DNA from: Amycolatopsis rubida
Lineage (GTDB): Bacteria > Actinomycetota > Actinomycetes > Mycobacteriales > Pseudonocardiaceae
Direction: 5' to 3'
Assembly: GCF_900115345.1 (NCBI RefSeq)
Contig: NZ_FOWC01000009.1
Coordinates: 1 to 64,000, forward strand
DNA length: 64,000 nucleotides
The notes beneath the pieces are model-generated. The model was given only the letters and a program-made list of their open reading frames with translations, was not told where the DNA came from and searched no databases. Positions 53,333-62,033 of this stretch are shown here, piece by piece. Position numbers and translations under genes: made by a program. The stretch's first letter is position 1. Each line of letters starts with the position of its first letter.

Positions 53333-54943
53333 GTGAGCGATCTCATCAACCACCGCATCCGGCGTTCGTGGACCGAACAGGGCGGAGCCTCGGCCGGCCT
53401 GCCCGACCGCGCGGTCCGGTGGCTTGGCCAGCGTATCGGCCAGGTCGGTCCGGATCGAGGAGATAAAACCGGCGCGGGCAGCCCGGTCGCCGAGTCCGCG
53501 CTGACGGTGCCCGTCCGTACCGAATTCGAGGAACTTCTCGGCGCGGACCACGTGCTCGTCGACCCGGGGGAACGGCTCGGCCGCACCGGTGGTCTGTCCT
53601 ATCTGGACCTGCTGCACGCGCGGGCTGGCGACGAGGTGCCGGTGCCGGACGCGGTGCTGCTGCCCGCGGACCCGGACCAGGTGCAGGCCGTGCTGGAGGT
53701 CTGCGTGCGCCACGACATCGGCGTGGTCCCGTTCGGCGGCGGCACGTCGGTGGTCGGCGGGGTCGCGGCGCTGCGCGGCGGCAAGGCGGCGGTGGTCGTG
53801 CTGGACCTGGTGCGGCTCGACGAGCTGGTGTCGGTGGACCCGGTGTCGCGGATCGCGGTGCTGCGGGCCGGTGTGCGCGGTCCGGAGGCGGAGCGGCTGC
53901 TCGCGGCGCACGGATACACGCTCGGCCACGTGCCGCAGTCGTTCGAGCGCGCGACCATCGGCGGGTTCGCGGCCACGCGTTCGGCCGGGCAGGCGTCGTC
54001 CGGTTACGGCCGGTTCGAGGACATGGTCGCCGGGCTCCGGCTGGCCACGCCGAAGGGCGAGTGGCGGCTCGGCGTCGCGCCGGCGTCCGCGGCCGGTCCG
54101 GATCTGCGGCAGCTCGCGGTCGGCAGCGAGGGCACGCTCGGCGTGATCACCGAGGTCGCGCTGCGGGTCCGGCCGTTGCCGGAGCAGCGGCATTACGAGG
54201 GCTGGATCGTCGACGGCTGGGCGGCCGGAGCGGCGGCGGTGCGGAAGCTCGCGCAGGACCACGCGCTGGCGGACGTCACCCGGCTGTCCGACGTGGACGA
54301 GACGAATGTGTCGTTCTCGCTCAACGCCGGGCTGAAGACCACGGCGCTCAAGACGTACCTCGCGGCGCGCGGGATCAAGAACCCGTGCCTGCTGATCGTC
54401 GGCTGGGAAGGCGACGTCGCTCGGCGCCGGCGGCGGACGTCGGCGATGCTGAAGTGTTCCGGTGCCGTGCGGATCGGCAAGGTGCTCGGCGAATCGTGGC
54501 GGCACGGCCGGTTCAACGGACCGCGGCAGCGCGACGCGTTGCTGGATCTCGGCGTGTGCGTGGAAACCCTGGAAACCGCGGCCTATTGGTCCAATCTGGA
54601 CGAACTGCACGACGCGGTGCGCGCGGCTTTGGTGGCCTCGCTGGGCCGGGCGATCGTGATGTGCCACGTTTCGCACGCTTACGAAACCGGTGCGTCGCTG
54701 TACTTCACCGTGCTGACCTCGCGCGACGACACCGATCCGGTCGGACAGTGGCAGCGCGCGAAGGCGGCGGCGTGCGAGGCGATCAGCGGCCTCGGGACGA
54801 TCAGCCACCACCACGCGGTCGGCCTCGACCACGCGCCGTACCTGGAGGCGGAGATCGGCCGGATCGGGCTGGACGTGCTGCGCGCGGCCAAGTCCGCGGT
54901 CGACCCGACCGGGATCCTGAACCCCGGAAAACTGCTCGGCTGA
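53333..54943 (+). CDS. Alkyl-DHAP-synthase-like FAD-binding oxidoreductase
   Basis: A 536-residue vanillyl-alcohol-oxidase-fold flavoprotein. The FAD site has VVPFGGGTSVVGGVAAL and ERATIGGFAATRSAGQASSG with YGRFEDMVAGLRLATPKGEW, and GSEGTLGVITEVALRV. The C-terminal domain has VMCHVSHAYETGASLYFTVL and the SHHHAVG motif diagnostic of alkylglycerone-phosphate synthases, which make the ether bond of ether lipids from acyl-DHAP. Similar proteins exist in mycobacteria (AgpS), where the role is unclear. GTG 53333 is used. Divergence from TetR-glpD supports a glycerolipid role. Confidence 0.85.
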   Translation: MSDLINHRIRRSWTEQGGASAGLPDRAVRWLGQRIGQVGPDRGDKTGAGSPVAESALTVPVRTEFEELLGADHVLVDPGERLGRTGGLSYLDLLHARAGDEVPVPDAVLLPADPDQVQAVLEVCVRHDIGVVPFGGGTSVVGGVAALRGGKAAVVVLDLVRLDELVSVDPVSRIAVLRAGVRGPEAERLLAAHGYTLGHVPQSFERATIGGFAATRSAGQASSGYGRFEDMVAGLRLATPKGEWRLGVAPASAAGPDLRQLAVGSEGTLGVITEVALRVRPLPEQRHYEGWIVDGWAAGAAAVRKLAQDHALADVTRLSDVDETNVSFSLNAGLKTTALKTYLAARGIKNPCLLIVGWEGDVARRRRRTSAMLKCSGAVRIGKVLGESWRHGRFNGPRQRDALLDLGVCVETLETAAYWSNLDELHDAVRAALVASLGRAIVMCHVSHAYETGASLYFTVLTSRDDTDPVGQWQRAKAAACEAISGLGTISHHHAVGLDHAPYLEAEIGRIGLDVLRAAKSAVDPTGILNPGKLLG

Positions 54944-54971
54944 ACGCGCCCGCGCGGGCAGACTGGCGCGG

Positions 54972-55679
54972 GTGAGCGATGCAGTGGGTTCCTTTCCGCA
55001 ATACGAAGTGTTCGCCGACGAATTCCTCGACCACGCGCAGAACGGGTTCTACAACGCGCATTACGACCGCCCGGCCTGCCTGGAATTGCTGGGCGACGTC
55101 GCCGGGCAGCACGTCCTCGACGCCGCGTGCGGTCCTGGCCTCTACGCCGAAGAACTGACCGCCCGCGGCGCGCGGGTGACCGGGTTCGACCTCAGCCCGC
55201 GCATGGTCGAGCTGAGCCGGGAGCGGGTGCCGGCGGGCGAGTTCCGCGTCCAGGACCTGGCCGAACCGCTGAGCTGGCTGCCGGACGCGTCGGTGGACCA
55301 GGTGCTGTTCGCCCTCGCGCTGGAGTATGTGGACGACCGGGTCGGCGCCCTGCGCGAGTTCCGCCGGGTGCTGCGGCCGGGCGGCGCGCTGGTGCTGTCG
55401 AGGCAGCATCCGACCGGCGACTGGCTCCGGCACGGCGGCAACTACTTCGAGGTCCGGGTGATCGAGGAGGTCTGGAGCCGCGGCTGGAGGGTCCGGTACT
55501 GGCTGGCTCCGCTGGAGCGCACCTGCGAGGAGTTGCGCGAGGCCGGATTCCTGATCGAGCAGCTGCGCGAGGGACGTCCGTCCGCCGAAGCCGCCTTGGC
55601 CGATCCGGAACGGCATGCTCGCCTTGCCCGGGAACCGGTCGGCTTCCTCACCGTGCGCGCGATTCCGCGGGTCAGCTGA
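54972..55679 (+). CDS. Class I SAM-dependent methyltransferase
   Basis: A 235-residue methyltransferase. Motif I is HVLDAACGPGLYAEEL, motif II is VTGFDLSPRMVELSRER, and PDASVDQVLFALALEYVDDR with LREFRRVLRPGGALVLSRQH follows. It is of the UbiE/Coq5-like Methyltransf_11 type; the acceptor is unknown. It starts with GTG 28 bases after the AGPS-like gene and may be in its operon, which would suggest a lipid or quinone-like acceptor. Its end overlaps the convergent next gene by 8 bases. Confidence 0.88.
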   Translation: MSDAVGSFPQYEVFADEFLDHAQNGFYNAHYDRPACLELLGDVAGQHVLDAACGPGLYAEELTARGARVTGFDLSPRMVELSRERVPAGEFRVQDLAEPLSWLPDASVDQVLFALALEYVDDRVGALREFRRVLRPGGALVLSRQHPTGDWLRHGGNYFEVRVIEEVWSRGWRVRYWLAPLERTCEELREAGFLIEQLREGRPSAEAALADPERHARLAREPVGFLTVRAIPRVS

Positions 55680-56298
55680 AGGTGTGCTGCGGCGGCAGGA
55701 CGGTGCAGGCGAGGCCGTGTCCGGTCGCTGGTTCGCCAGCCAGCAGCGCCGCGTCCGCCTGGGCGACGTCGGCAACGCGCACCGGAGACCCGTTGACCAG
55801 CAACGGGAATCGGATTGGTGCGGCACCGACGTAAGCGTGCACTCCGGAAAGCAGCACGCCATCCAGCCGGATGTCGGCGTTGTCCAGCATCGCCAGGTCG
55901 TACCGATTCCCGCGGCCCTCGCAGATGTCCAGCACCGCCAGCTGTTCTGGCGTCGCGAACCAGACGAAGTGGTTCTCCGCCACGCCCGGCAGCGCGGCGA
56001 GCGTTGCCGGGCGCTGGCCGTCGCGTCGCCGCAACCCGGCGGCCCACACCGCGGCGAGCCCGGTGCACTGCACGCGCGCCGCGACCACCGGCCCGGTCAG
56101 GCCGAGCTGGGTGCGCAGCCAGGTGATCTTCGACGGGCACGCGTTCGACCCGTACGCGAGCACCGGCGTGCGAGAACGCCACCCCGGCGGCGCGGTGTCC
56201 AAGGCGTGGCCCGCGCCGTCGAGGTGCACGTACGAGCAGTCCGGCTGGGTTCCCGGGTACGGGTCGGCCGGATAGTCCGCGTCAGCGAAAAGGATCAG
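55672..56298 (-). CDS. YGSN-motif protein (gamma-glutamylcyclotransferase-like fold)
   Basis: About 208 residues. TPVLAYGSNACPSKITWLRT carries the YGSN signature of the GGCT/AIG2-like fold, and LDICEGRGNRYDLAML carries a conserved Glu at the expected catalytic position. The protein is uncharacterised in this group. There is no ATG, GTG or TTG at the right place; CTG 56296-56298 overlaps the mscR stop (CTGA), follows GGTGGA and gives ILFADADYPADPYPGTQ, which matches the conserved start. A later GTG (about codon 26) is the alternative. It may act on mycothiol-related or gamma-glutamyl compounds. Confidence 0.7.
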   Translation of the reverse strand: MILFADADYPADPYPGTQPDCSYVHLDGAGHALDTAPPGWRSRTPVLAYGSNACPSKITWLRTQLGLTGPVVAARVQCTGLAAVWAAGLRRRDGQRPATLAALPGVAENHFVWFATPEQLAVLDICEGRGNRYDLAMLDNADIRLDGVLLSGVHAYVGAAPIRFPLLVNGSPVRVADVAQADAALLAGEPATGHGLACTVLPPQHTFS

Positions 56299-57392
56299 AA
56301 TTCCACCACGCTGCGCAGCACGTCGCCGTGGTGCATTCGCTCGAAAGCCTGCTCCACGCCGTCGACGCCGATCCGCTCCGTGACGAACTTGTCCAGCGGC
56401 AGCCTGCCTTGCAGGTACAGGTCGACCAGCATCGGGAAGTCCCGCGACGGCAGGCAGTCGCCGTACCACGACGACTTCAGCGAACCGCCGCGCGAGAAGA
56501 AGTCGATCAGCGGCAGGTCGTCGAGCTTCATGTCCGGCGTGGGCACGCCGACCAGCACGACGGTACCGGCGAGGTCGCGGCCGTAGAATGCCTGCCGCCA
56601 GGTCTCCGGGCGGCCGACCGCGTCGATCACGACGTCCGGGCCGAACGAGTTCGTCGCGTCCTGCATCGCGGCGACCACGTCCTCCTCGCTCAGTCCGCGG
56701 CTGTTGACCGTGTGCGTGGCCCCGAAGTCCTTGGCCCACTGGAGTTTCCGGTCGTCGGTGTCGATCGCGACGATCGTGGTCGCCCCGGCCAGCCGCGCAC
56801 CCGCGACGGCCGCGTCGCCGACGCCGCCGCAGCCGATCACCGCGACCGAATCGCCGCGCCCGACCGCCCCGGTGTTGATCGCCGCGCCCAGCCCGGCCAT
56901 CACGCCGCAGCCCAGCAGCCCGGCGACGGCGGGTTCGGCCCGCTCGTCGACCTTGGTGCACTGTCCACTGTGGACGAGCGTCTTGCCGAGGAACGCTCCG
57001 ACGCCCAGCGCGGGCGACAGCTTCGTGCCGTCGGTGAGCGTCATGGGCTGCTCGGCGTTGAAAGTCGAGAAGCAGTACCAGGGCTTACCGCGTTTGCAGG
57101 CCCGGCAGGTGCCGCAGACCGCGCGCCAGTTCAGGATCACGTAGTCGCCAGGTGCGAGATCGGTGACGCCCGCGCCGACCTTGTCCACCCGTCCCGCGGC
57201 CTCGTGCCCGAGCAGGAACGGGAACTCGTCGTTGATCCCGCCCTCGCGATAGTGCAGGTCGGTGTGGCACACCCCGCACGCCTGCACCGAGACGACCGCC
57301 TCGCCCGGTCCGGGGTCGGGCACCACCACCGTTTCGAGCGTGACCGGCTCACCCTTGGCCCGCGACACCACTCCCTGGACCTCGTACGGCAT
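56295..57392 (-). CDS. mscR: S-(hydroxymethyl)mycothiol dehydrogenase
   Basis: A 365-residue zinc alcohol dehydrogenase of the mycothiol-dependent formaldehyde dehydrogenase type. The catalytic zinc site is in QACGVCHTDLHYREGG and LLGHEAAGRV; the structural zinc Cys are in AVCGTCRACKRGKPWYC. GLLGCGVMAGLGAAINTG and VIGCGGVGDAAVAGARLAG bind NAD, with Asp after ATTIVAI selecting NAD. LKSSWYGDCLPSRDFPMLVD is very typical of MscR. It oxidises the adduct of formaldehyde and mycothiol. ATG 57392 lies eight bases after AAAGG. Its presence shows that the host makes mycothiol. Confidence 0.95.
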   Translation of the reverse strand: MPYEVQGVVSRAKGEPVTLETVVVPDPGPGEAVVSVQACGVCHTDLHYREGGINDEFPFLLGHEAAGRVDKVGAGVTDLAPGDYVILNWRAVCGTCRACKRGKPWYCFSTFNAEQPMTLTDGTKLSPALGVGAFLGKTLVHSGQCTKVDERAEPAVAGLLGCGVMAGLGAAINTGAVGRGDSVAVIGCGGVGDAAVAGARLAGATTIVAIDTDDRKLQWAKDFGATHTVNSRGLSEEDVVAAMQDATNSFGPDVVIDAVGRPETWRQAFYGRDLAGTVVLVGVPTPDMKLDDLPLIDFFSRGGSLKSSWYGDCLPSRDFPMLVDLYLQGRLPLDKFVTERIGVDGVEQAFERMHHGDVLRSVVEF

Positions 57393-57530
57393 GCGCACAA
57401 CCTTTCACCCGCGACGGCGTTCCCAGCCGCAGCTAACCACGGATCATGCGCATATCGCCATAGCCCAGCCTCGTGAGTGTTGATCGCGGTCAGCACTGGG
57501 ATTGCCGCTCACGAGCCACCTACTCCTCCC

Positions 57531-57905
57531 TCACCATATCCAGCTGCCCACATACTCCTGCAACAGACGAAACAGAATCCAACCCAACGCAGGCACCCGC
57601 CCCGGACCCTTGAAGCGCCCGCCGCCACCGGCGATGTCCTCAGGCCGCGCCCCGGCCCACGATCTCGCGGGACGCCGTGCGCTCTTTCCGGAAGAGCGCC
57701 CTGATGTCGTCCGCTGATTCCTCCGCGCCGACCGACCACTTCCCGGTCTCGGGGTCGTTCTCGCCCCAGACCGGATCCACGTCCTCGCCCAGGAATCCCC
57801 AGCGCAGCCGGCCTCAGCCAGGCCGTCCAGCTCGTGCAGCAGCGCGGCCCGGTAATAGCCGAGGTAAGCGAGGAGCAGTTCTCCGGGGGTCCGACAGGGT
57901 ATCCG
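57531..57905 (-). pseudogene. DUF664/DinB-family (mycothiol transferase-like) remnant
   Basis: The minus strand reads RTPGELLLAYLGYYRAALLH and ELDGLAEAG, then after a shift with lost sequence LRWGFLGEDVDPVWGENDPE and ADDIRALFRKERTASREIVG, then after a shift GRFKGPGRVPALGWILFRLL with QEYVG and a stop at 57531-57533. These are the DinB/DUF664 segments in order, without the middle metal-site His segment and the C-terminus. It lies upstream of mscR on the same strand and may have been part of mycothiol metabolism. Confidence 0.7.
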
Positions 57906-57961
57906 GGGGTTCGGTCCCGGAGGCACACCAACCCCGGACCGGCGAGGCGAACCAGCGCGTT

Positions 57962-59218
57962 TTACGGGGTGATCAGGTAGACCACGCCGCCCGGCCCGCT
58001 GGCCACCGCGCCGCTCTCGGTGTGCCGCTTCGTGCGCTGCCAGATCTTCTCGAACTGGTCCCGCTTGTACACCGTGCGCACGCGGCCATCGGAGCTGGAC
58101 GCCGGGTCGTTCGCGATCACGTCGCCCGCCTGGGTGAAGCCGACGACGACCATCAGGTGTCCGGCCGTGCCGTAGCCCGCGCCGTCGAGTTCGCTGGCCA
58201 GGAACGACTGCGAGGTGATCACCGGGATGCCGTGCGCGATGTAGCCTTCGAGTTCGTTGAGGTCGTGCAGCCGGGTGATGTGCCCGCGCAAGCCCAGCGA
58301 AGCGGCGTACGCGGTGTTGAACGGCCAGTTGCCGGTGCCGTCGTAGGCGTAGTCGTAGGTGCCGCGCGCGGCGTAGACGACCGACCGGTCCTGGTAGTCC
58401 GCCGGGATCCAGTCCATCTGCTGCGCGGTCGGCTTGCGGTGCCAGTATTCGGCGACCATCTCGGTCGAGGTCGGGCTGCACCAGGCCTCACCGCCGCCGC
58501 CGTACTGCGGGAACTGTCCTTTGTGGATGTTCTGGGCGAACGGCGGCACCTTCAGCTCGATCCCGCGCGCTCGGCCGGGCTTGGTGGTCTGGACGTCGAA
58601 CCGGTCGGGGACGTTCGAGGTCATCGCGCCGAGTGAGGACAGCGTCGGCGTGGTCGGCGAACCCTGCTCGCGGTAGAGCGTCACGCGCAACTGGTACGAG
58701 CGCAGCGTGACGCCTGCCTTCGTGGCGAGCGTGTCGACGTCGACCGAGGCGTTGTCGTCGCTCTGCCCGTCGACGCTGGTGCGGTGGATGTCCGCGTCCC
58801 CGCTGGCCCAGCGGCCCATCGTGTACCACGTGGTTTCGGCCCCGGCCGAAGTCCGGCCGCGCGCCTGCACCTCAAGCCACGTCTTGGCCGGGGTGCGCGC
58901 GTTCCACGACGCGATCAGCTGCGTCGCGTCGAAGCCCTGCCGGTACTTCGGCGACGTCCAGGTGCCGTAGTCGTAGGTGCGCGTGGTGCCGAGCCCCGGT
59001 TCGGTGTGCGCGACGCTGCCGATCGGATGCGTGATCCGCAGGCCGCCGTAGCCGAAGCCGAGCCCGTCGAGCTTGCCGGCGAAGAACGAGCCGGACGACC
59101 ATTCGTGGTAGTCGATGGACTCGTCGTTACGCGCGTGCTGCGGTTCCGCGGCGGCCTGTGCCGCACCAGCCGTGAGCATGACGATGGACAGTAACGTGAC
59201 CAACCCGCGAACCCGCAT
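57962..59218 (-). CDS. Secreted C39-like cysteine peptidase
   Basis: A 418-residue exported protein. The signal peptide GLVTLLSIVMLTAGAAQAAA ends near residue 25. A beta-rich domain of about 220 residues precedes the peptidase domain. The catalytic Cys is in GGEAWCSPTSTEMVAEYWH, the His in GTAGHLMVVVGFTQAGDV and the Asp/Asn in IANDPASSSDGRVRT. It resembles C39-family proteases of actinomycetes without an ABC transporter, so it probably acts on an extracellular protein or peptide. Confidence 0.85.
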   Translation of the reverse strand: MRVRGLVTLLSIVMLTAGAAQAAAEPQHARNDESIDYHEWSSGSFFAGKLDGLGFGYGGLRITHPIGSVAHTEPGLGTTRTYDYGTWTSPKYRQGFDATQLIASWNARTPAKTWLEVQARGRTSAGAETTWYTMGRWASGDADIHRTSVDGQSDDNASVDVDTLATKAGVTLRSYQLRVTLYREQGSPTTPTLSSLGAMTSNVPDRFDVQTTKPGRARGIELKVPPFAQNIHKGQFPQYGGGGEAWCSPTSTEMVAEYWHRKPTAQQMDWIPADYQDRSVVYAARGTYDYAYDGTGNWPFNTAYAASLGLRGHITRLHDLNELEGYIAHGIPVITSQSFLASELDGAGYGTAGHLMVVVGFTQAGDVIANDPASSSDGRVRTVYKRDQFEKIWQRTKRHTESGAVASGPGGVVYLITP

Positions 59219-59292
59219 TCCGGCTCCGTCCCCAGACCCCAGTGGTAGCCAAAGATTTTCGCCTTCCGGAGCGGGTAAGTAAAGAGCCGCCG

Positions 59293-59694
59293 CTACAACA
59301 CTGCTTGCGTCTGGGTGATTTTCGCGGCGAGCTTGCCGTCGTCGTCGCGGATTTCGGTCTCGACGACCACGACGCGGCGTCCGGCGTGCAATGGTGTGGA
59401 CGACGCAATGGCATACCCCGAACGGACGCCGCGCAGGAAGTTCGTCTTGGACTCCAGCGTCGTCGTGCCCTGCGCGCCTTCGGGAAGATTGAGGAACGCG
59501 CAGACCGCGCCGGTCGAATCGGCCAGCGCCATCAGGGCGCCGCCGTGCAGCACTCCGCCGAGCGTGCACAGGGATTCGTCCCACGCGATCCGGCTGCGGA
59601 CCAGGGCCGGGCCGTGCTCCAGCACCTCGATGCCGAGCCGCTCGCTGAACGGCATCGTTTTATGGAACAGCTGCGTGCCTTCGACGTCGGTCAT
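59293..59694 (-). CDS. PaaI-family hotdog thioesterase
   Basis: A 133-residue hotdog-fold protein. TLGGVLHGGALMALADSTGA is the conserved HGG-containing helix region with the catalytic Asp, and TTLESKTNFLRGVRSG follows. It hydrolyses acyl- or aryl-CoA thioesters. It is of 4HBT/PaaI type; the substrate is unknown. It is downstream of the phosphoesterase gene on the same strand. Confidence 0.9.
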   Translation of the reverse strand: MTDVEGTQLFHKTMPFSERLGIEVLEHGPALVRSRIAWDESLCTLGGVLHGGALMALADSTGAVCAFLNLPEGAQGTTTLESKTNFLRGVRSGYAIASSTPLHAGRRVVVVETEIRDDDGKLAAKITQTQAVL

Positions 59695-59746
59695 GCCGAG
59701 CAGTCAACCGCAGCCGGACGCGTGGAGTCGATTACCTCGCGGGTAA

Positions 59747-61462
59747 TCAGCTGAGCGGGTTGGTCAGCAGCAGCTCGGTGTTGCGGTCGCCTGCCTCGCC
59801 GACGTGGCTGAGGTTCGCGTGGATGTCGTTGTAGGAGAACTCGCGGTACATCGAGGCGAGCGCGTCGGGGGTCCGGGCGGAGTAGTCCGCGGCGTACGGG
59901 GCGTCGGCCTCGATGAGCGTGGTGAACACCGACAGCGTGCCGTCGTGGTTGTCGGCCAGTTCGATGATCCGCGCGTGCTGCGGGAAGTCGATGTGGCTGG
60001 CGGTGTTGATCTCCCAGAAGCTCTGCGCCGGGGTCTTGCCGACGTGCGGGGTGATCTTGTTGAGGTGGGTGTGCCCGTTGACCCATGCCACGACGTTCGG
60101 GAAGCGCTGCACCATCGCGACGAACGTGTCGCCGTTCAGCCGCGGGTCGAGCAGGTGGCGCGCGTCGGGCAGGAGGTTGCCCATGGTGCCGCTGGTGTGG
60201 TGGCTGAAGAGGACGAACAGCTCGTCGGTGACGGAATGGGTCACCTTGCGGCCGAAGAAGTCGTAGTACGTCGAGCTGTTGCGCTTGAGTGTCGCTTCGA
60301 CCCAGTTGAACTGCGCGAGCCCGATCGAACCGTCCGCAAACCCGCCCTGCGTGGTGGTGTCGAGGCTGATCCCGGTGACGCCGGGAGCGATCCGGAAGGC
60401 GTAGTAGACGTCGCGCCCGTCGGAGTTGGCGTCGGTGAAGCCGTGCCCGACCGGCCCCGGCCCGGTGTTCTTCGCGGCGAGATGCGCCTTGACGAACTCC
60501 GACGTGCTGAACGGCCGCCGGCGCGGATCCGGCGTGACCTCGCGAACGGTGCCGCCGCCGAACAACTCGCCGAGCGGCACACTCTTGCCCTGTTGGATGG
60601 CGGTGCCGAGCTTGCGCGCGCTGCTCTCGTCCTTGCCGACGACCTTGTATTTGCCGGTGTACCAGCCCTCGATGCCCGGGATGCCCTCCGGCAGCGTGCC
60701 GACGACGCTGTCGTCGTGATTGCCGAACGTGCAGTACCAGGGCAGGTTCAACCCAGGCGCGGTGAACGCCGCGATCCCGGCTTCGAGCAGCCCGGGGACC
60801 TGCGGAAAGCCCTTCTTGGTGTAGTCATCGGCTAGCCGTGTGCCCGGGTTCCAGAACTCTGGATTGCCAGAAGCCTGGACCCCCTCGTAGCGGTTCGGGT
60901 CGCCGGAGTTGGGCGTGATCGCGCCGCCGTTGAGCGTCGTGAGGAACCAGTCGAGCTCAAGCAGTTCGTGGTTGTCGGTGTTGTCGCCAGTGGTCACGAC
61001 GAAGTCGAACTGCCGCCCAGTGAACGGCCCCACGCGCAAACTGTTGACCCGCTTGACGAGCGCACTGGTCGCGACGGTGCCCAGCGTTTCCTGCGGCCGG
61101 TGCGCGGACCCGATGAACGGATGCAGATACTCGAACCGAGCGGGCGATTCGGTGTCGGTGATATGCAGGTCGGTGAACTGCACGAACGCCCCGAGCGCGG
61201 TCCGCCGGTCGTCGCGCCCGGACTTGCCCTCAACGAGGTCCGCCCGGACCGCGACCGGCCAGCCCGGCCCGGCGGAAAGCCGCGAGTACCCAGTGGCTGC
61301 CCCGGAAGCGGCCTGGTCAAGCGTGGTCCCAGCAGTCCGCACGGCCCGCTGAGCGGTCCGCCTCAACGCACGGTCCAGCGCGTTGGCCGTGGGAGTGCAC
61401 AGCAGCAACCCCACCCCAGCCGCACCCGCGGTGGTGAACGCCCGCCTGGTCAGTTCCGCCAT
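59747..61462 (-). CDS. Tat-exported metallophosphoesterase (TIGR03767-like)
   Basis: A 571-residue protein with a twin-arginine signal MAELTRRAFTTAGAAGVGLL, so it is exported folded. The calcineurin-like metal motifs are complete: FVQFTDLHITD (DxH), VTTGDNTDNHELL (GDxxD), WYCTFGNHDDSVVG (GNHD), VLFSHHTSGTMG (H) and VAWVNGHTHLNKITP (GHxH). It is probably a phosphodiesterase or phosphatase outside the cell. GGGGAG precedes the ATG at 61462. Confidence 0.92.
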   Translation of the reverse strand: MAELTRRAFTTAGAAGVGLLLCTPTANALDRALRRTAQRAVRTAGTTLDQAASGAATGYSRLSAGPGWPVAVRADLVEGKSGRDDRRTALGAFVQFTDLHITDTESPARFEYLHPFIGSAHRPQETLGTVATSALVKRVNSLRVGPFTGRQFDFVVTTGDNTDNHELLELDWFLTTLNGGAITPNSGDPNRYEGVQASGNPEFWNPGTRLADDYTKKGFPQVPGLLEAGIAAFTAPGLNLPWYCTFGNHDDSVVGTLPEGIPGIEGWYTGKYKVVGKDESSARKLGTAIQQGKSVPLGELFGGGTVREVTPDPRRRPFSTSEFVKAHLAAKNTGPGPVGHGFTDANSDGRDVYYAFRIAPGVTGISLDTTTQGGFADGSIGLAQFNWVEATLKRNSSTYYDFFGRKVTHSVTDELFVLFSHHTSGTMGNLLPDARHLLDPRLNGDTFVAMVQRFPNVVAWVNGHTHLNKITPHVGKTPAQSFWEINTASHIDFPQHARIIELADNHDGTLSVFTTLIEADAPYAADYSARTPDALASMYREFSYNDIHANLSHVGEAGDRNTELLLTNPLS

Positions 61463-61648
61463 GTTTTCGCTCCCCGTCTCGCCGGCCCCTCGCACGCTCC
61501 TGGACGCCCATGACGGGCCGGTGAACTACGCCGAAGCAGAACGCGAAGGTATCTCACATTTGTCGTGACAATGCGGGAGACTCTGTCACGCCGACCCGGG
61601 TGCCACTACCGCCGAACGGAGGGGAGGCCAGGCCGTGCCCAGCGGTAC

Positions 61649-61695
61649 GTGAGGGACGCCCTCACCGCCGCTGATTCCCTGAGGGTTCCCCTCAC
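61649..61695. repeat. 47-nt palindromic intergenic element, copy 3
   Basis: Starts GTGAGGGACGCCCTCA and ends TGAGGGTTCCCCTCAC, again 47 bases long with 23-base arms. Only about two thirds of the pairs match, as the left arm has diverged. The right arm GATTCCCTGAGGGTTCCCCT is almost that of copy 1. Confidence 0.7.
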
Positions 61696-61897
61696 GACCA
61701 GCTACCGGGCCGGGAGGGGCCCGCACGGACCCGCCCGCCCCGCGCCCCGCCGGGATGCGCCCCAAGGTGACATTGGGTGCAGGCGACGTATCGAATGCCG
61801 CTTCGGGGCGCTAGCCCCACTCGCGAAACCGCCGCCGGTGCACCCAGCGAACGGTGCACCCGCACCACCCCCGCACCCCGCTGCGAAGCCCACATGC

Positions 61898-61952
61898 GGT
61901 CCGAGGGTGCTTGCCAAGGCATCTTTCCCGCCTTGACAAGCACCCTCGGACC
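61898..61952 (-). terminator. Long hairpin with 23-bp arms
   Basis: Arms starting GGTCCGAGGGTGCTTG and ending CAAGCACCCTCGGACC pair at 22 of 23 positions with a 9-base loop ATCTTTCCC. It lies 82 bases after the DUF4190 gene on the minus strand. It could be its terminator, but the length and near-perfect match are unusual and it may be a mobile or regulatory palindrome. Confidence 0.7.
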
Positions 61953-62033
61953 GTCAGCACAACCAAGCTTCGGGGTGCCCCACGCAAGCAACCGGGCGCG
62001 GTGTCGCCGCCAGGCGACGAGCCGCCCCCGACC

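Larger units (their letters stand above)
61463..62033. other. Intergenic stretch with hairpins and repeats
   Basis: About 570 bases without a convincing gene. It holds the 47-nt palindrome copy 3 (61649-61695), a CATTGGG-type unit with an adjacent GGGGCGCTAGCCCC (61760-61820), and the long hairpin at 61898-61952. Short arginine/proline-rich frames here look like noise. The phosphoesterase promoter must lie in the part next to 61462. Confidence 0.55.

Noticed and set aside
51140..54832. A single open frame of 1230 codons on the minus strand
   Set aside because: Only the part up to 52675 is a gene (glpD). The rest runs antisense to the well-supported AGPS-like gene and through the TetR gene in another frame; it is an effect of high GC content.
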